49,738 nucleotides of DNA. It comes from JAICIG01 sp035532215. GTDB taxonomy: Bacteria > Planctomycetota > Planctomycetia > Pirellulales > JAICIG01. Below the pieces are notes generated by a model that saw nothing but the letters and a program-made list of their open reading frames with translations, had not been told where the DNA came from and searched no databases. The DNA lies in contig DATKRK010000338.1 in the NCBI GenBank assembly GCA_035532215.1, positions 1-49,738 on the forward strand. Direction: 5' to 3'. Of this stretch, positions 7,935 to 17,265 are shown one piece after another; the first letter of the stretch is position 1; each line of letters begins with the position of its first letter. The position numbers were made by a program, and so were the translations under genes.

Positions 7935-9086
7935 ATGAATGTTACTTCCGCTACGGTAATCGTGGATTACCGGTTGGTTTCGGGTTTCGAGGCGGAGCGG
8001 CAGAAGCTGCTGGCGCCCGAGTATTCCGATCGGCTTTCGAAGCCGCTGGCGCATTGGGCCTTGCCCACGGACCGCCACCTGCCCCTCGCCCTTGTGGGGC
8101 GCACCATTGAATCCCTGATTCACACGCCGTTTAACGAGCTCTATGCGACGCCAGGCGTCGGACCGAAGAAAATCGCTTCCTTGATTCGGCTTTTGGCCCG
8201 CGCGATCCAAAACGCGCCCGCCGCCGCCAATCCGATTGTGAATCGCAGCGACGAACCTGCGCACGTCGGCAACGGACGCCCTCATCCGGCCTTGGTGTCC
8301 GAGGCGGCCTGGGTGCAATGGCGGACGAGCATTCGCCGGCACGGGCTGGAGCGGGAAACCTTGGGGCGCCTGGCGCGAAGCCTGCAAAAACTGCCTCGCG
8401 CGATCTGGAATACGCAACTCGGTCACTACTTGGATTTGACGCTCGAACAGATTCGAGGCCTGCGAGGGCACGGCGAAAAACGAGTCAGCGCGGTGCTCGA
8501 GATTTTCGAAAACCTGTACCAGATTCTCTTGCAGGTCGATGCAAACCCGCACTTAGCCGTTCAATTCCGGCCTCGCCTCGTCCAGCAGTTGGAATCGTCG
8601 ATCGTGCGGCTGCTCAGCCTGTCTGGCGCGCCTTCGGCCGACGAGGTGCGGACGCAATTCGTCGATCCGCTGCTCGAACTCTCGCGTCTGGACGGCGGCG
8701 ACCTGCTGGCCGAAGTGGCGGCAGGCAGGCTTTCGCACTTTTCGACGGTCCAGGCGCTGGCCCGGCAAAAAGGGCTGACGCGCGGGCGGATTTACGAACT
8801 GTGGGGCGACGCGGCGGCGATCGTGAACATTCGCTGGCCGGAGGGCCAGGCGCTGGTTTCCCAGTTGCAGGCCAAGCTCGCGGCGAATCCCCTTGAACCC
8901 CGCGTTCAAGGCTTGTTCGATGCCGCCCTCGAACTCTGGTTTCCCCTCTCGCCTCAAGCCGAATCAGCGCCCGTGCAATCGTCCGCGTCGCGCCGCATCG
9001 CACCGGGCAGGCGAGCCCCCGTGCGATTGAGTTATTCCGCCGCCTTCCATGCGAACGGCTTGACGGCGCCTTCCGAGTCGACTTGA
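7935..9086 (+). CDS. Helix-hairpin-helix protein, possible regulator
   Basis: A 383-aa cytoplasmic protein, function unknown. Residues of about 65-90 (LIHTPFNELYATPGVGPKKI, then ASLIRLL) form a helix-hairpin-helix motif of the type seen in the RNA polymerase alpha C-terminal domain and DNA repair proteins. A second, LTLEQIRGLRGHGEKRVSAV, occurs at about 175-195. The remainder is mostly helical with an Arg-rich C-terminus. Two HhH units suggest non-specific DNA or polymerase contact. A long leader with a sigma-54-like promoter lies upstream. The 3' end overlaps the convergent gene at 9032 by 55 bp. Confidence 0.7.
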   Translation: MNVTSATVIVDYRLVSGFEAERQKLLAPEYSDRLSKPLAHWALPTDRHLPLALVGRTIESLIHTPFNELYATPGVGPKKIASLIRLLARAIQNAPAAANPIVNRSDEPAHVGNGRPHPALVSEAAWVQWRTSIRRHGLERETLGRLARSLQKLPRAIWNTQLGHYLDLTLEQIRGLRGHGEKRVSAVLEIFENLYQILLQVDANPHLAVQFRPRLVQQLESSIVRLLSLSGAPSADEVRTQFVDPLLELSRLDGGDLLAEVAAGRLSHFSTVQALARQKGLTRGRIYELWGDAAAIVNIRWPEGQALVSQLQAKLAANPLEPRVQGLFDAALELWFPLSPQAESAPVQSSASRRIAPGRRAPVRLSYSAAFHANGLTAPSEST

Positions 9087-9892
9087 AACAGGGCTTTCGC
9101 CCGCGAATCGACGACCAGCAAGGTTTCGCCCAACCAGGCGAGCCCCACGGGATTGACGAATTTCGGGCTCTCGGCCCATTTTTTCGGCGCCCCGCCGGAG
9201 GCGTCGATTTTCCAGACTGCCCGGGCGTATCCATCGCAGATATAGACGTTCGATTGCTTGTCGAGCGTCACGGCATGGGGAAATTGAAAAACGCGTCCTT
9301 TGACGATCGTCTCCACCTGGCCGTCGGGCGAAACCCGCAGCAAGCCGTTCTCGGCGCGGGAGACGACCCATAAGCGGTCCTGCGAGTCGATGCACACTCC
9401 GCCCGGCCCCGGGACGCGAGCAAATTCGCTGGGCGTTCCTCCTTCGGCGGGAACTTTCCAGATCATGTGCAGTTCCAGGTCGGAGACGAGCAACTCGCCG
9501 GCCCGATTCACGGCAATGCCCATCGGGATGCCGATGCCGCCTTGGGTCAGCGCCTTCGGCTGGCCGTCGGCGTCGAAGCGGTAAACTTCGCGCGTCGCAC
9601 TATCGCCGGCCAGCAGCCGGCCCTCGCCGTCGACGGCCAGACAGCGCGGGGCGTTCAACGGCGTGCGAAACTTCTTCTCGGCGCGAAACAAGAGGCTCAG
9701 CCGACCGTCTTCGAGCCGCCAGATGCCGGGCAGTTCGCGGTCGGCCAGAAAAATCGTCCGCGGCTCTTTGACCGCGATGGCCAGGGGATAAAGCGGTTCG
9801 GACGCGACTGCGGACGTGAACGAAGGGCTAAGGGCTAGCAACAAAAACGCAAGCCGGCCGACGCCGGCACGACCAATGAGAGAGCACGACAT
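9032..9892 (-). CDS. Exported NHL/SMP-30-type beta-propeller
   Basis: A 286-aa protein. The ATG at 9892 is preferred because it gives a signal peptide (SLIGRAGVGRLAFLLLALSP). Repeating units such as PRCLAVDGEGRLLAGDSATR, PMGIAVNRAGELLVSD, PGGVCIDSQDRLWVVS, PHAVTLDKQSNVYICD and PVGLAWLGETLLVVDS are NHL/SMP-30 propeller blades, about six in all. Such proteins act as periplasmic lactonases or as binding scaffolds. No metal site is obvious, which favours binding. It shares a strand with the large FG-GAP protein, whose stop lies 132 bp upstream of this start. Confidence 0.8.
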   Translation of the reverse strand: MSCSLIGRAGVGRLAFLLLALSPSFTSAVASEPLYPLAIAVKEPRTIFLADRELPGIWRLEDGRLSLLFRAEKKFRTPLNAPRCLAVDGEGRLLAGDSATREVYRFDADGQPKALTQGGIGIPMGIAVNRAGELLVSDLELHMIWKVPAEGGTPSEFARVPGPGGVCIDSQDRLWVVSRAENGLLRVSPDGQVETIVKGRVFQFPHAVTLDKQSNVYICDGYARAVWKIDASGGAPKKWAESPKFVNPVGLAWLGETLLVVDSRAKALFQVDSEGAVKPFAWKAAE

Positions 9893-10024
9893 TCGATCGG
9901 TTCTTTCTGTAGCACATGACTCGCTTGGCGATCGTTTCCCGGATGCCTGCCGTCCATTCCTTGATTCCCTACAGATCATAACCTGCGGCAGGGCTTTTGC
10001 GCCTTTCCGCAATGAAAAAATATC

Positions 10025-13000
10025 TTATTTTTGCGCCTTAACAGCGCCCGAAACCCGCCGCCAGAACTCGAGCGGGTCTTGAGTGCGAGTCTGGTATGCC
10101 CGCAAATACTCCCGATGCCGCTGGTCGGCCGGAAACGCCTCGTCGACCGCATAGGGATAGCCGCTCATGGCGCCAAAAGGCAACGGTTCGACGGTTTGCC
10201 CGTAAACCGTATTCAAATCGGCGTCCTTGTCCCAGCCGACGTTGTAAAGCAAAAAATCGCGAGTCCAGCCGGCGGGCGGCTCTTCGGGCAGGGCTGCGAA
10301 ACGCAGCGTCAGTTCGTCGCCCGCGCCGAGAATAGCGAGCCGATCGTCGGTTTCCGTCAACAGTTCGGCGGCAGGTCCATAGCGCGTCAAGCGGCCGGCC
10401 ATGGCGGGCCACTTCGCTTCGCGGGTCGTTTGATCGTAGTCGTATCGCTCCGGACCGAAGTGCTCGCCCGGCGACCGCCGCGAAAACCCGCGATAGTGCA
10501 AATCGGCGCCGATCAGTTGCAAAGGCGCCAGGTTCGTCGGCGCCGGCTCTTCGTCCAGCGTAAAGAAGGCCTGGTCCCAATAGATCTCCAGGTTGGTCGC
10601 AATCCGCAGCCGATAATCGGCGGTTAAGAAGACCCCGGAAAGATCGACGGCGATGGTCTTGGTCTTGCCGCCGGGAAAACCAATGAAAGGCCGGACTTCG
10701 CGCCACTCGCCGCTGGCGTCGGGAACCCACAGGGCCGGCGGATGCGGCGGCGCCAGATTTGCGTTTTGCGAAATGCCGACGTTCATCGAGGTGCCGGTCG
10801 GATAAATCCACCCGGTCAGAAACAACGTGACCTGGCGAGGATCGGCGAGCTCGCCCAGATCCAGTTCCAAATAGTGCGGCTCGGCGTAGCCGGCGCCCAG
10901 CTTGCGATCGAACGCCTTGAGATAGACGCCGTCGCACGCGGCGATCGTCGCGTGTACGTCGCGGCCGCGTTGGTCGCGCGCCGCTCGGGGAGCGAGCGGC
11001 CGGCGCACGGTATGAACCTTGAATTCCGCGATTTCCGCGGGTCCGACCTTTTCGTTGGAATAGACCGTCACTTCGGCCGGATGGTCGACCGCGATCAGTT
11101 GCACCTCGTCGAGATACGCCGTCTCCCACAGCTCTTCGGTGACCTGCAGCACGTACTCGCCGCCTCGCGGCTTGAGTCGGTCGCCGGGAATGTGCAAGTA
11201 TTCCCAAGCTCGCGACGGCGCCAGCACGCCGTCGGCCAGTTGCAGCCCCAGCGGCGCCGCCCACAGACAATCGGTGAAGAATGCGAACTTCTCGCCGGTC
11301 CACGTATAGAGATAAGGACACGAACCGCCGAGAATTTGCGCTTCGCAAAGGGCCTGATTCGTCTCCGGTTCGACGATGTCTTGGGGAATGCCGTTCGTCC
11401 ACACGACGCGCACCAGGTCCGCGAGCTCGACTTGCCCCAGGCCGAAGTACACCGTCGGCCCTGCGACGATCTGCCGCTGGTAGTGCGGCCCCGCGCGAAC
11501 TTCGACGAGGCTGCCGATGCCGTAATGGTTGACGCGGAAGTGAAGATTCTGCTGATCCATGAGCCCGGCGACCAGTTCCAGGTTCAACCAGCGGTTCTGG
11601 TTGCCGCCGTCGTTCTTATAAAGCACGACCCGATCGGTCTCGGCCACCGCAAGGTCGAGATCGCCGTCGCCATCGAGATCGCCCGTGCGGCAAGTTCGCA
11701 CGGGCTTGGCGCCGGGGGCCAGCAATTGAGAGGCCGCCGTGAACTGTCCGCCCTCGGCGCGATAGATGTCGATGCCCTTTTCCGACCAGCTCAGCAAGTC
11801 TTGGCGACCGTCGTTGTCGAAGTCCCAGGTTCGCACTCCAGCGCGGGGCGAGTCGGCGAGCGATGATTTCGATCGCCGCGTAGGCTGAGCCTGGCGTCCG
11901 AGTTCGGTGCGAACCACCGCCAGCCCCGCCTTGCCCGCGGCCGCCAGCGTCCAACCGCCGACGTCTCCCGCGTCGAACGCCGCCAGGGAATCGGCGCCCT
12001 CAAGCGCCTCGAAACCGCTCTCGAACGTTCGCCAGCGGAATTGCCCGTGGCGCAAGTTTTCCAGATAGCCGGCGGGCTGCTTCTCCGCGCCGCACACGAG
12101 CAGATCGAGATCGACGTCGCCGTCCCAATCGACCGGCACGATCGCCGCGGGTTGCAACTCGGCGGGCGGCAACTCCGATTGAGCGCTGACGTCGACGAAT
12201 TCCATGTCGCCGTGATTCGACCACAGCGAGAGCCCCTTCGCGGTTGAAACGATCAGATCGAGATCGCCGTCGTGATCGAAGTCGACGGCCGCCGCGGCCA
12301 GAGCGGCTTCGAGCGCCGCGAGCGGCTCGCGCAGCTCGACCTTCAAGGCTCGGGTTTGCTTTTCGGGATCGAAATCGTTTCGCAGCAGCGCGATTCCGCC
12401 GGGCCCATAGGCGACAACGTCCAGGCTCGTGCGATGGCAGATCTCCGGACCCATGTCGTGGGCTCCGCCGCCGTCTTGTCCCGCGACGCCGTCAGGAGCG
12501 TTCGGCCGCGCGCCCGGCGCCGATTTGCCGGCCGCCTGTCGGCGAGCGTAGGCTTTGGTCCCAGGCTGCTCGGGATCGTCCTGGTCCAAGTCGGCGAGCA
12601 ATATCCGGGAGTACTCCGCCGGCAAGTTCGCGTTGGCGATCGTCCGCCATTCTTTGCCGCCGACTCGGCTATAGACTTCCACGACGCCGTCTCGCAAAAC
12701 CACGACGTCCAATTCGCCGTCGAGATCGAAATCGGCCAGCTCGAGATCCGCCAATCCCAGCAGCGGCGGAAGCTGTTGCGGGGCCGCAAATTCGTTGAAC
12801 TTGACTTCGATAGCCGGAACTTCGCCTTCGGCCAACGTCGCCTCGCAGGGCTCGCGGAAATCGTGGAGCACGTATTCCAGCGGATCGCGGTCTACGCGGC
12901 GCAGATCGTTCAGCGACCAGGTCTCGGCTTTGATCACGTTGGCCAGGCCGCGGACTCGCCCTTGGGCCGCCGGCCATTGACCGTTTTCCGCCGCCGCCAT

Positions 13001-13783
13001 CGCTTCGTCGAGAAAAGCCAGCGGATCGGGCAGGCGGCCGTGCTTGCTCACGTTTTCCGCCAGCCCCGAATTCGAGGCCAAGGTTTGTCGCAGCTTGGCC
13101 AGCGTCTGGACCGTTTGAGGATCCTTGACCCGCACTTGTTCCGTAGCCCAGACGGCCTGCAGGAACAAGTTTTCGGGGGCGGCTTGATAGGCGCGGCCAA
13201 GGGCATCGTAAGCGCGCTTCTGGTCCGCTTCGTCTTGCGAATCGGCGAAATAGCGATGGATGGCATACCAGATCGCGGCGTCGCCCGGCGCCAGTTCGGA
13301 GGCTCGGTTGAACTCGGAATTGGCCCGGACTTTTTCGCCCGCTTCCAGCGCGATCCGGCCGGCCAGCAAATGGACCGGCGCCGAATCGTTTTCGAGTTTC
13401 AAAGCGGCCTCTGCGGCTGCGAGAGCCCGCGACGGTTCGATCGATTTATCCTGAAGCTCGATCAACCGGGTGATCGCCAAGTTTCGCGGCCCCAGAGGAT
13501 CGCCGGGCAACTTCGCCGCCAGCTCGGCGAAGCCGGCGTCGGCTTTCGCGAGATCGCCTTCTCCCGCGCCGCGTTTTTCCTTGTGCCGGCCGTTTTCAAG
13601 GTGTGCGATGGAAACGTTCTTGAGCTGCTCCAGCTTGACGCATTGATCGGGCGAAACATCGTGACGAAACGAGATGAACGCCACCAACACCGTCGCGGCG
13701 GCGATCGAGACCACGATCCCGCACGCGATCCAAGGCCGTCGCCGCGAATTCGGCGGGACGTGAGCGTTTGGAGTTTCCGCCAT
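10025..13783 (-). CDS. Giant TPR, FG-GAP and ASPIC/UnbV surface protein
   Basis: A 1252-aa protein with GAGAGGA before its ATG. One N-terminal transmembrane segment (residues about 18-40, ACGIVVSIAAATVLVAFISF) is followed by TPR-like helices to about residue 260. Several FG-GAP/VCBS blades follow with Asp-rich calcium loops (DFDLDGELDVVVL, DFDHDGDLDLIVS, DWDGDVDLDLLVC, DFDNDGRQDLLSW, DLDGDGDLDLAVA). Then comes an ASPIC/UnbV-type module (VNHYGIGSLVEVRAG and YFGLGQVELADLVRVVW) and a long C-terminal beta-rich region. It is probably anchored in the cytoplasmic membrane with the propeller outside. Such proteins are typical of large planctomycete secretomes; the ligand is unknown. Confidence 0.8.
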   Translation of the reverse strand: MAETPNAHVPPNSRRRPWIACGIVVSIAAATVLVAFISFRHDVSPDQCVKLEQLKNVSIAHLENGRHKEKRGAGEGDLAKADAGFAELAAKLPGDPLGPRNLAITRLIELQDKSIEPSRALAAAEAALKLENDSAPVHLLAGRIALEAGEKVRANSEFNRASELAPGDAAIWYAIHRYFADSQDEADQKRAYDALGRAYQAAPENLFLQAVWATEQVRVKDPQTVQTLAKLRQTLASNSGLAENVSKHGRLPDPLAFLDEAMAAAENGQWPAAQGRVRGLANVIKAETWSLNDLRRVDRDPLEYVLHDFREPCEATLAEGEVPAIEVKFNEFAAPQQLPPLLGLADLELADFDLDGELDVVVLRDGVVEVYSRVGGKEWRTIANANLPAEYSRILLADLDQDDPEQPGTKAYARRQAAGKSAPGARPNAPDGVAGQDGGGAHDMGPEICHRTSLDVVAYGPGGIALLRNDFDPEKQTRALKVELREPLAALEAALAAAAVDFDHDGDLDLIVSTAKGLSLWSNHGDMEFVDVSAQSELPPAELQPAAIVPVDWDGDVDLDLLVCGAEKQPAGYLENLRHGQFRWRTFESGFEALEGADSLAAFDAGDVGGWTLAAAGKAGLAVVRTELGRQAQPTRRSKSSLADSPRAGVRTWDFDNDGRQDLLSWSEKGIDIYRAEGGQFTAASQLLAPGAKPVRTCRTGDLDGDGDLDLAVAETDRVVLYKNDGGNQNRWLNLELVAGLMDQQNLHFRVNHYGIGSLVEVRAGPHYQRQIVAGPTVYFGLGQVELADLVRVVWTNGIPQDIVEPETNQALCEAQILGGSCPYLYTWTGEKFAFFTDCLWAAPLGLQLADGVLAPSRAWEYLHIPGDRLKPRGGEYVLQVTEELWETAYLDEVQLIAVDHPAEVTVYSNEKVGPAEIAEFKVHTVRRPLAPRAARDQRGRDVHATIAACDGVYLKAFDRKLGAGYAEPHYLELDLGELADPRQVTLFLTGWIYPTGTSMNVGISQNANLAPPHPPALWVPDASGEWREVRPFIGFPGGKTKTIAVDLSGVFLTADYRLRIATNLEIYWDQAFFTLDEEPAPTNLAPLQLIGADLHYRGFSRRSPGEHFGPERYDYDQTTREAKWPAMAGRLTRYGPAAELLTETDDRLAILGAGDELTLRFAALPEEPPAGWTRDFLLYNVGWDKDADLNTVYGQTVEPLPFGAMSGYPYAVDEAFPADQRHREYLRAYQTRTQDPLEFWRRVSGAVKAQK

Positions 13784-13899
13784 CGAATCCTCTCTTGAGC
13801 CTGGGCCAGAACATGGCCGCCGCGCACGCGCGAAGAGGCGATTGTAATCCTAAATCGAGATTCGATGAAAGATCGGGGAATGAAAACTGCGGCGGGAAT

Positions 13900-14949
13900 T
13901 CAGGAGGTGAGAACGCCAGGGGCGGGGCTGCGGAGCCGCTGGAGTTCGGGACGGTCGAGGATGACAAACGGCGAGGCGACCTCGCGCCAACGTTCTCCGC
14001 GCTGGATCACGGCGTTGTCGGCAATCGGCCCCAGCCGGCCGGCGGACAGTTCCAAATAGTTCACGCGAGCCGGTTCGAGCCCGATCAGCCGCGCGCAAGT
14101 GGCGTCGACCGCCGTCGGATTCAAGCCGGCGACGATCAACCCCATTCTTTTGGGGCTGCCCATGATCGGGCCGTCGCCTTCCATGCACAAGATAGCGTCG
14201 ACGACCGCGATCGTTTTCGGCAGCGAGGCGTTGATGTCGAAGACCGTCTGCGGAATGCCGGCGTGGTGCAGGACGTTTTTGGGCCAGCCGTATTTGACGC
14301 CCGGCAGCACGCCGTACATGTTCTTCAACGAAGCCGTCACGCCGACCCAATGATGCGTTTTGAGCTTGGGCATGGAGACGATCAGATCGGCTTCCATGGC
14401 CGCCCGCGGAAAAAAGAAGCCTGCCAGTTTCGAAGCCCGGCCCGCGTTCTTGACCCAGGCCACGTCCTCGTAGTTCAGGTCGACGAATTCCAGCCTGGCG
14501 TCGTCCAATACGGGGGCCAGGCCCGACTCGACCAGGGCCATTTCGGTGTCGCGCACGTGACCGGAAGCCTCGCCAACCGCGACGCTCGCTCCCCAGCGGC
14601 GAAAGACTTCGGCGGCGGCCAAGATCATGGCGGGGTGGGTCGTCATGTGCGGCGCCGTCCGCGTCGGTTCGACCAGGTTGACTTTGAGCAGCACTCGTCG
14701 GCCGGCGAGCCGTTGCGGATCGAGACCGCAGGCCAGCAGCCCGTCGCGAATCGTTTGTTCAATCGGCCCGTCGTAACGCTGGCCTTTGGCGACGAAGACC
14801 GGCGTCGGCGTCTGCCGGCGCGCCTTCATCCAGCCGTAGGCCAACGCACCCGCGACCGCAGTTCCGCCGCCGACCAAGAGCGCGCGGCGGTCGAGCGCCG
14901 GTTGTGGCTTGCAGGCCGGTTCGCAAACCTTCACGCCAATGTCCTGCAT
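13900..14949 (-). CDS. DUF362 family protein with Tat-like signal
   Basis: A 349-aa protein. The N-terminus has LDRRALLVGGGTAVAGALAY, a twin-arginine-like signal or anchor. The body matches DUF362: VLLKVNLVEPTRTAPHMTTH near residue 90, VGEASGH, then IVSMPKLKTHHWVGVTASLK and a C-terminal GLNPTAVDATCARLIGL. DUF362 proteins are found with or without ferredoxin domains; the [4Fe-4S] cluster motif is absent here and no biochemical function is established. It starts 12 bp after the stop of the cyclase-fold gene, so the two form an operon. Confidence 0.82.
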   Translation of the reverse strand: MQDIGVKVCEPACKPQPALDRRALLVGGGTAVAGALAYGWMKARRQTPTPVFVAKGQRYDGPIEQTIRDGLLACGLDPQRLAGRRVLLKVNLVEPTRTAPHMTTHPAMILAAAEVFRRWGASVAVGEASGHVRDTEMALVESGLAPVLDDARLEFVDLNYEDVAWVKNAGRASKLAGFFFPRAAMEADLIVSMPKLKTHHWVGVTASLKNMYGVLPGVKYGWPKNVLHHAGIPQTVFDINASLPKTIAVVDAILCMEGDGPIMGSPKRMGLIVAGLNPTAVDATCARLIGLEPARVNYLELSAGRLGPIADNAVIQRGERWREVASPFVILDRPELQRLRSPAPGVLTS

Positions 14950-14961
14950 TGAGACAACTCG

Positions 14962-15843
14962 CTAACTGGGCTGGTGGGAAATGGGCTTGTGAAAAATCAG
15001 CGGGCACTCGGCCTTTAGGGCGGCGAGCGCCAGCAGCGCCCGCTGGAAAGGCGCCGCTTCTCGACCGCCGCGCTCGGAGGCCGCTTGCAGCCAGGCATCG
15101 GCCGCCGGAGGCGATCGGTCGTGGGCGGCCAATCCGATCAAGCCATAGGCCAGCGACATCGAGGTCGTCTGCCGATCGAGAGTTCGTTCCAAATAGGCGA
15201 TGGTGCGTTCGATCCGGCCGCTCTCGTCGCGCTCGCCCGCAAGCGCCGCCAACGCCAGGCCGGAAGGCGCCAAGTGCGGCCGCAAGAGTTGGCCGAGAAC
15301 GGACGTGTTGCCGTAGTTGCAGCCGCCGTCGGGAAGCAAGCGGTCGATCAGCAGACGCACGGCCTCGCGAGCGCGGGCATGATCGCCGCGACCGGTCCGC
15401 TTCAGCGCCAGCAGACCGAAAATGGTCGGTTCGAGCCAAGAATGCGTGCCCTCGGCCCAGGGCCAACCGCGCAGCGTCGTATCGTGCCCCATTCCCGGCG
15501 AGCGGGGCGACGATTTGCCGCCGGTCGCCAACAGCCATGCCGCGCCGCGTTCGGCGTGCTCGCGCCAAGCTGCGGTCTGGGCGCCGCCCGCTCCGCTCCA
15601 GGCTAGAACGGCCAAGCCCGTGGGCCAGCCGGGCGTCGGTTGACCGGCCGCAATGCCGACCGAACCGTCGGCGCTGGCCAACGAGGTCAATGCCTGGCAA
15701 AGCCGCGCGGCATCGGCCGTTCGACCGTGAGCGCCCAGCGCCATCGCCGCCAGCGCCAAGGGTTCGGCGGCGAGCGAGCCGCCCGCGCGATAGCTGGGCG
15801 TAGCCGTCGCCAGGCCGTTCAGAATGTCATCCACCCAGTGCAT
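14962..15843 (-). CDS. Terpenoid cyclase/alpha-toroid-fold protein
   Basis: A 293-aa protein. The start at 15843 (MHWVDDILNGLATATPSYRA) is preferred over an upstream Arg-rich extension. The sequence shows repeated helical pairs with QW-like spacing, e.g. DGSVGIAAGQPTPGWPTGLA, WLEPTIFGLLALKR and LPDGGCNYGNTSVLGQLLRP, typical of the (alpha/alpha)6 toroid of prenyltransferases and squalene-hopene cyclases. The DxDD acid motif of hopene cyclases is not visible and the length fits only one barrel, so a binding or scaffold role is as likely as cyclisation. It is first in a two-gene operon with the DUF362 gene. Confidence 0.65.
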   Translation of the reverse strand: MHWVDDILNGLATATPSYRAGGSLAAEPLALAAMALGAHGRTADAARLCQALTSLASADGSVGIAAGQPTPGWPTGLAVLAWSGAGGAQTAAWREHAERGAAWLLATGGKSSPRSPGMGHDTTLRGWPWAEGTHSWLEPTIFGLLALKRTGRGDHARAREAVRLLIDRLLPDGGCNYGNTSVLGQLLRPHLAPSGLALAALAGERDESGRIERTIAYLERTLDRQTTSMSLAYGLIGLAAHDRSPPAADAWLQAASERGGREAAPFQRALLALAALKAECPLIFHKPISHQPS

Positions 15844-16023
15844 AGCGCCTCGCAACGCGGCTTTTTGCTCGCATCTCGCGCAAACGCCCCAGCCGCGAGA
15901 ACTCGTTTGCAACTATAGCTTTCGATTCGACGGCAAGGCAGCGGCTCGGAACTTGCCCGCAGGGACTTTGACCTATGTTTTTTTGGAAATGCGATTTCTT
16001 CCTATCGCCCTGGGGAAAGTTCG

Positions 16024-17220
16024 ATGGCGGTCCAACTGTTGCCTCGCTCCAATTATGGCATCGCCCCGCGCGACGCGGCGATCGAAGTCTCGATCGTCAT
16101 GCCCTGCCTGAACGAGGCCGAAACGCTGGGCACTTGCATCCGCAAGGCGCAGCAGGCCATCGTGGACTGCGACCTTCAGGCGGAAATCATCGTGGCCGAC
16201 AACGGCAGCACCGACGGTTCGCAGGATTTGGCCCGGCGCCTGGGCGCGCGCGTGGTCGACGTGCCCGAAAAGGGTTACGGCGCCGCGCTTCGGGGCGGCA
16301 TCGAGGCCGCGCAGGGCGAATTCATCGTCATGGGCGATGCTGACGATAGTTACGACTTTTTGGCCATCTATCCGTTCGTGGAAAAGCTGCGAGACGGCTA
16401 TGAACTGGTGATGGGCAACCGTTTCCAGGGCGGCATTCTGCCCGGCGCGATGCCCTGGAAACACCGCTGGATCGGCAATCCGGTGCTGACCGGCATTGGG
16501 CGGTTGTTCTTCCATTGCCCGGCGGGCGATTTCCACTGCGGCTTGCGTGCTTTCAGCAAAGACGCCTATCGGCGGATGAAGCTGCAAACGACCGGCATGG
16601 AGTTCGCCAGTGAAATGGTGATCAAAGCCACGCTGTCGAACATGGCCATCGCCGAGGCGCCGACCACATTGCACAAGGACGGCCGCTCTCGCCCGCCGCA
16701 CCTGCGCAGTTGGCGCGACGGCTGGCGGCATCTGCGCTTCATGCTGCTGTTCAGCCCGCGCTGGCTGTTTCTGTGGCCTGGGGCGATCTTGTTTCTGCTG
16801 GGAGCGATCGTTTCGCTGATCTTGATGCGCGGCCCGGTCGAACTGGCGGGCGTCGGTTTCGACATCCACACGCTGCTGGTGGCCGGCTTTGCCTGCCTCT
16901 TGGGCTATCAACTACTTATCTTCGGCGTCTTCACCAAGATATACGCTTTGAGCGAAGGCTTTCACCCGCCGCACAAACTGCTCGGCGCCCGGCCGCAAGC
17001 GCCTTTGGAATGGGGTGTCTTGGCCGGGGTGGTCCTCGGCGCCGCCGGGCTGACGCTGCTCGGCCTGGCGGCCCGGGACTGGCGGCAAGTCGGCCTCGGC
17101 GCCTTGGAGCCGCGCGTCACGATGCGGCAAGTCATACCCGCCGTCGTGCTGATGATGCTCGGCGTGCAAACCGTGTTCGCCAGCTTCTTTCTCGGCATCA
17201 TGAGTCTGCGGGGGAAATAA
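16024..17220 (+). CDS. GT2 glycosyltransferase, DPM1-like, membrane
   Basis: A 398-aa protein. VSIVMPCLNEAETLGTCI opens a GT-A domain, followed by IIVADNGSTDGSQDLARRLG, GYGAALRGGIEAAQGEFI and the metal-binding MGDADDSYDF. This is the dolichyl- or polyprenyl-phosphate sugar synthase branch (DPM1/DpgS type), which loads sugar from a nucleotide onto a lipid phosphate at the inner membrane face. From about residue 240 come four hydrophobic segments (e.g. FLWPGAILFLLGAIVSLILM and LGAAGLTLLGLAARD), an accessory membrane part. It is divergent from the cyclase-fold/DUF362 operon. A 24-bp repeat begins at its last base. Confidence 0.88.
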   Translation: MAVQLLPRSNYGIAPRDAAIEVSIVMPCLNEAETLGTCIRKAQQAIVDCDLQAEIIVADNGSTDGSQDLARRLGARVVDVPEKGYGAALRGGIEAAQGEFIVMGDADDSYDFLAIYPFVEKLRDGYELVMGNRFQGGILPGAMPWKHRWIGNPVLTGIGRLFFHCPAGDFHCGLRAFSKDAYRRMKLQTTGMEFASEMVIKATLSNMAIAEAPTTLHKDGRSRPPHLRSWRDGWRHLRFMLLFSPRWLFLWPGAILFLLGAIVSLILMRGPVELAGVGFDIHTLLVAGFACLLGYQLLIFGVFTKIYALSEGFHPPHKLLGARPQAPLEWGVLAGVVLGAAGLTLLGLAARDWRQVGLGALEPRVTMRQVIPAVVLMMLGVQTVFASFFLGIMSLRGK

Positions 17221-17243
17221 GTTTGTAGCCCACCGAACCTGCC
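17220..17243 (+). repeat. 24-bp direct repeat, left copy
   Basis: A run of 24 bp, starting AGTTTGTAGCCCACCG and ending AACCTGCC, is identical to 17975-17998 and in the same orientation. It includes GTAG. Confidence 0.9.
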
Positions 17244-17265
17244 TAATGGGAAAATCGGGATCGGT

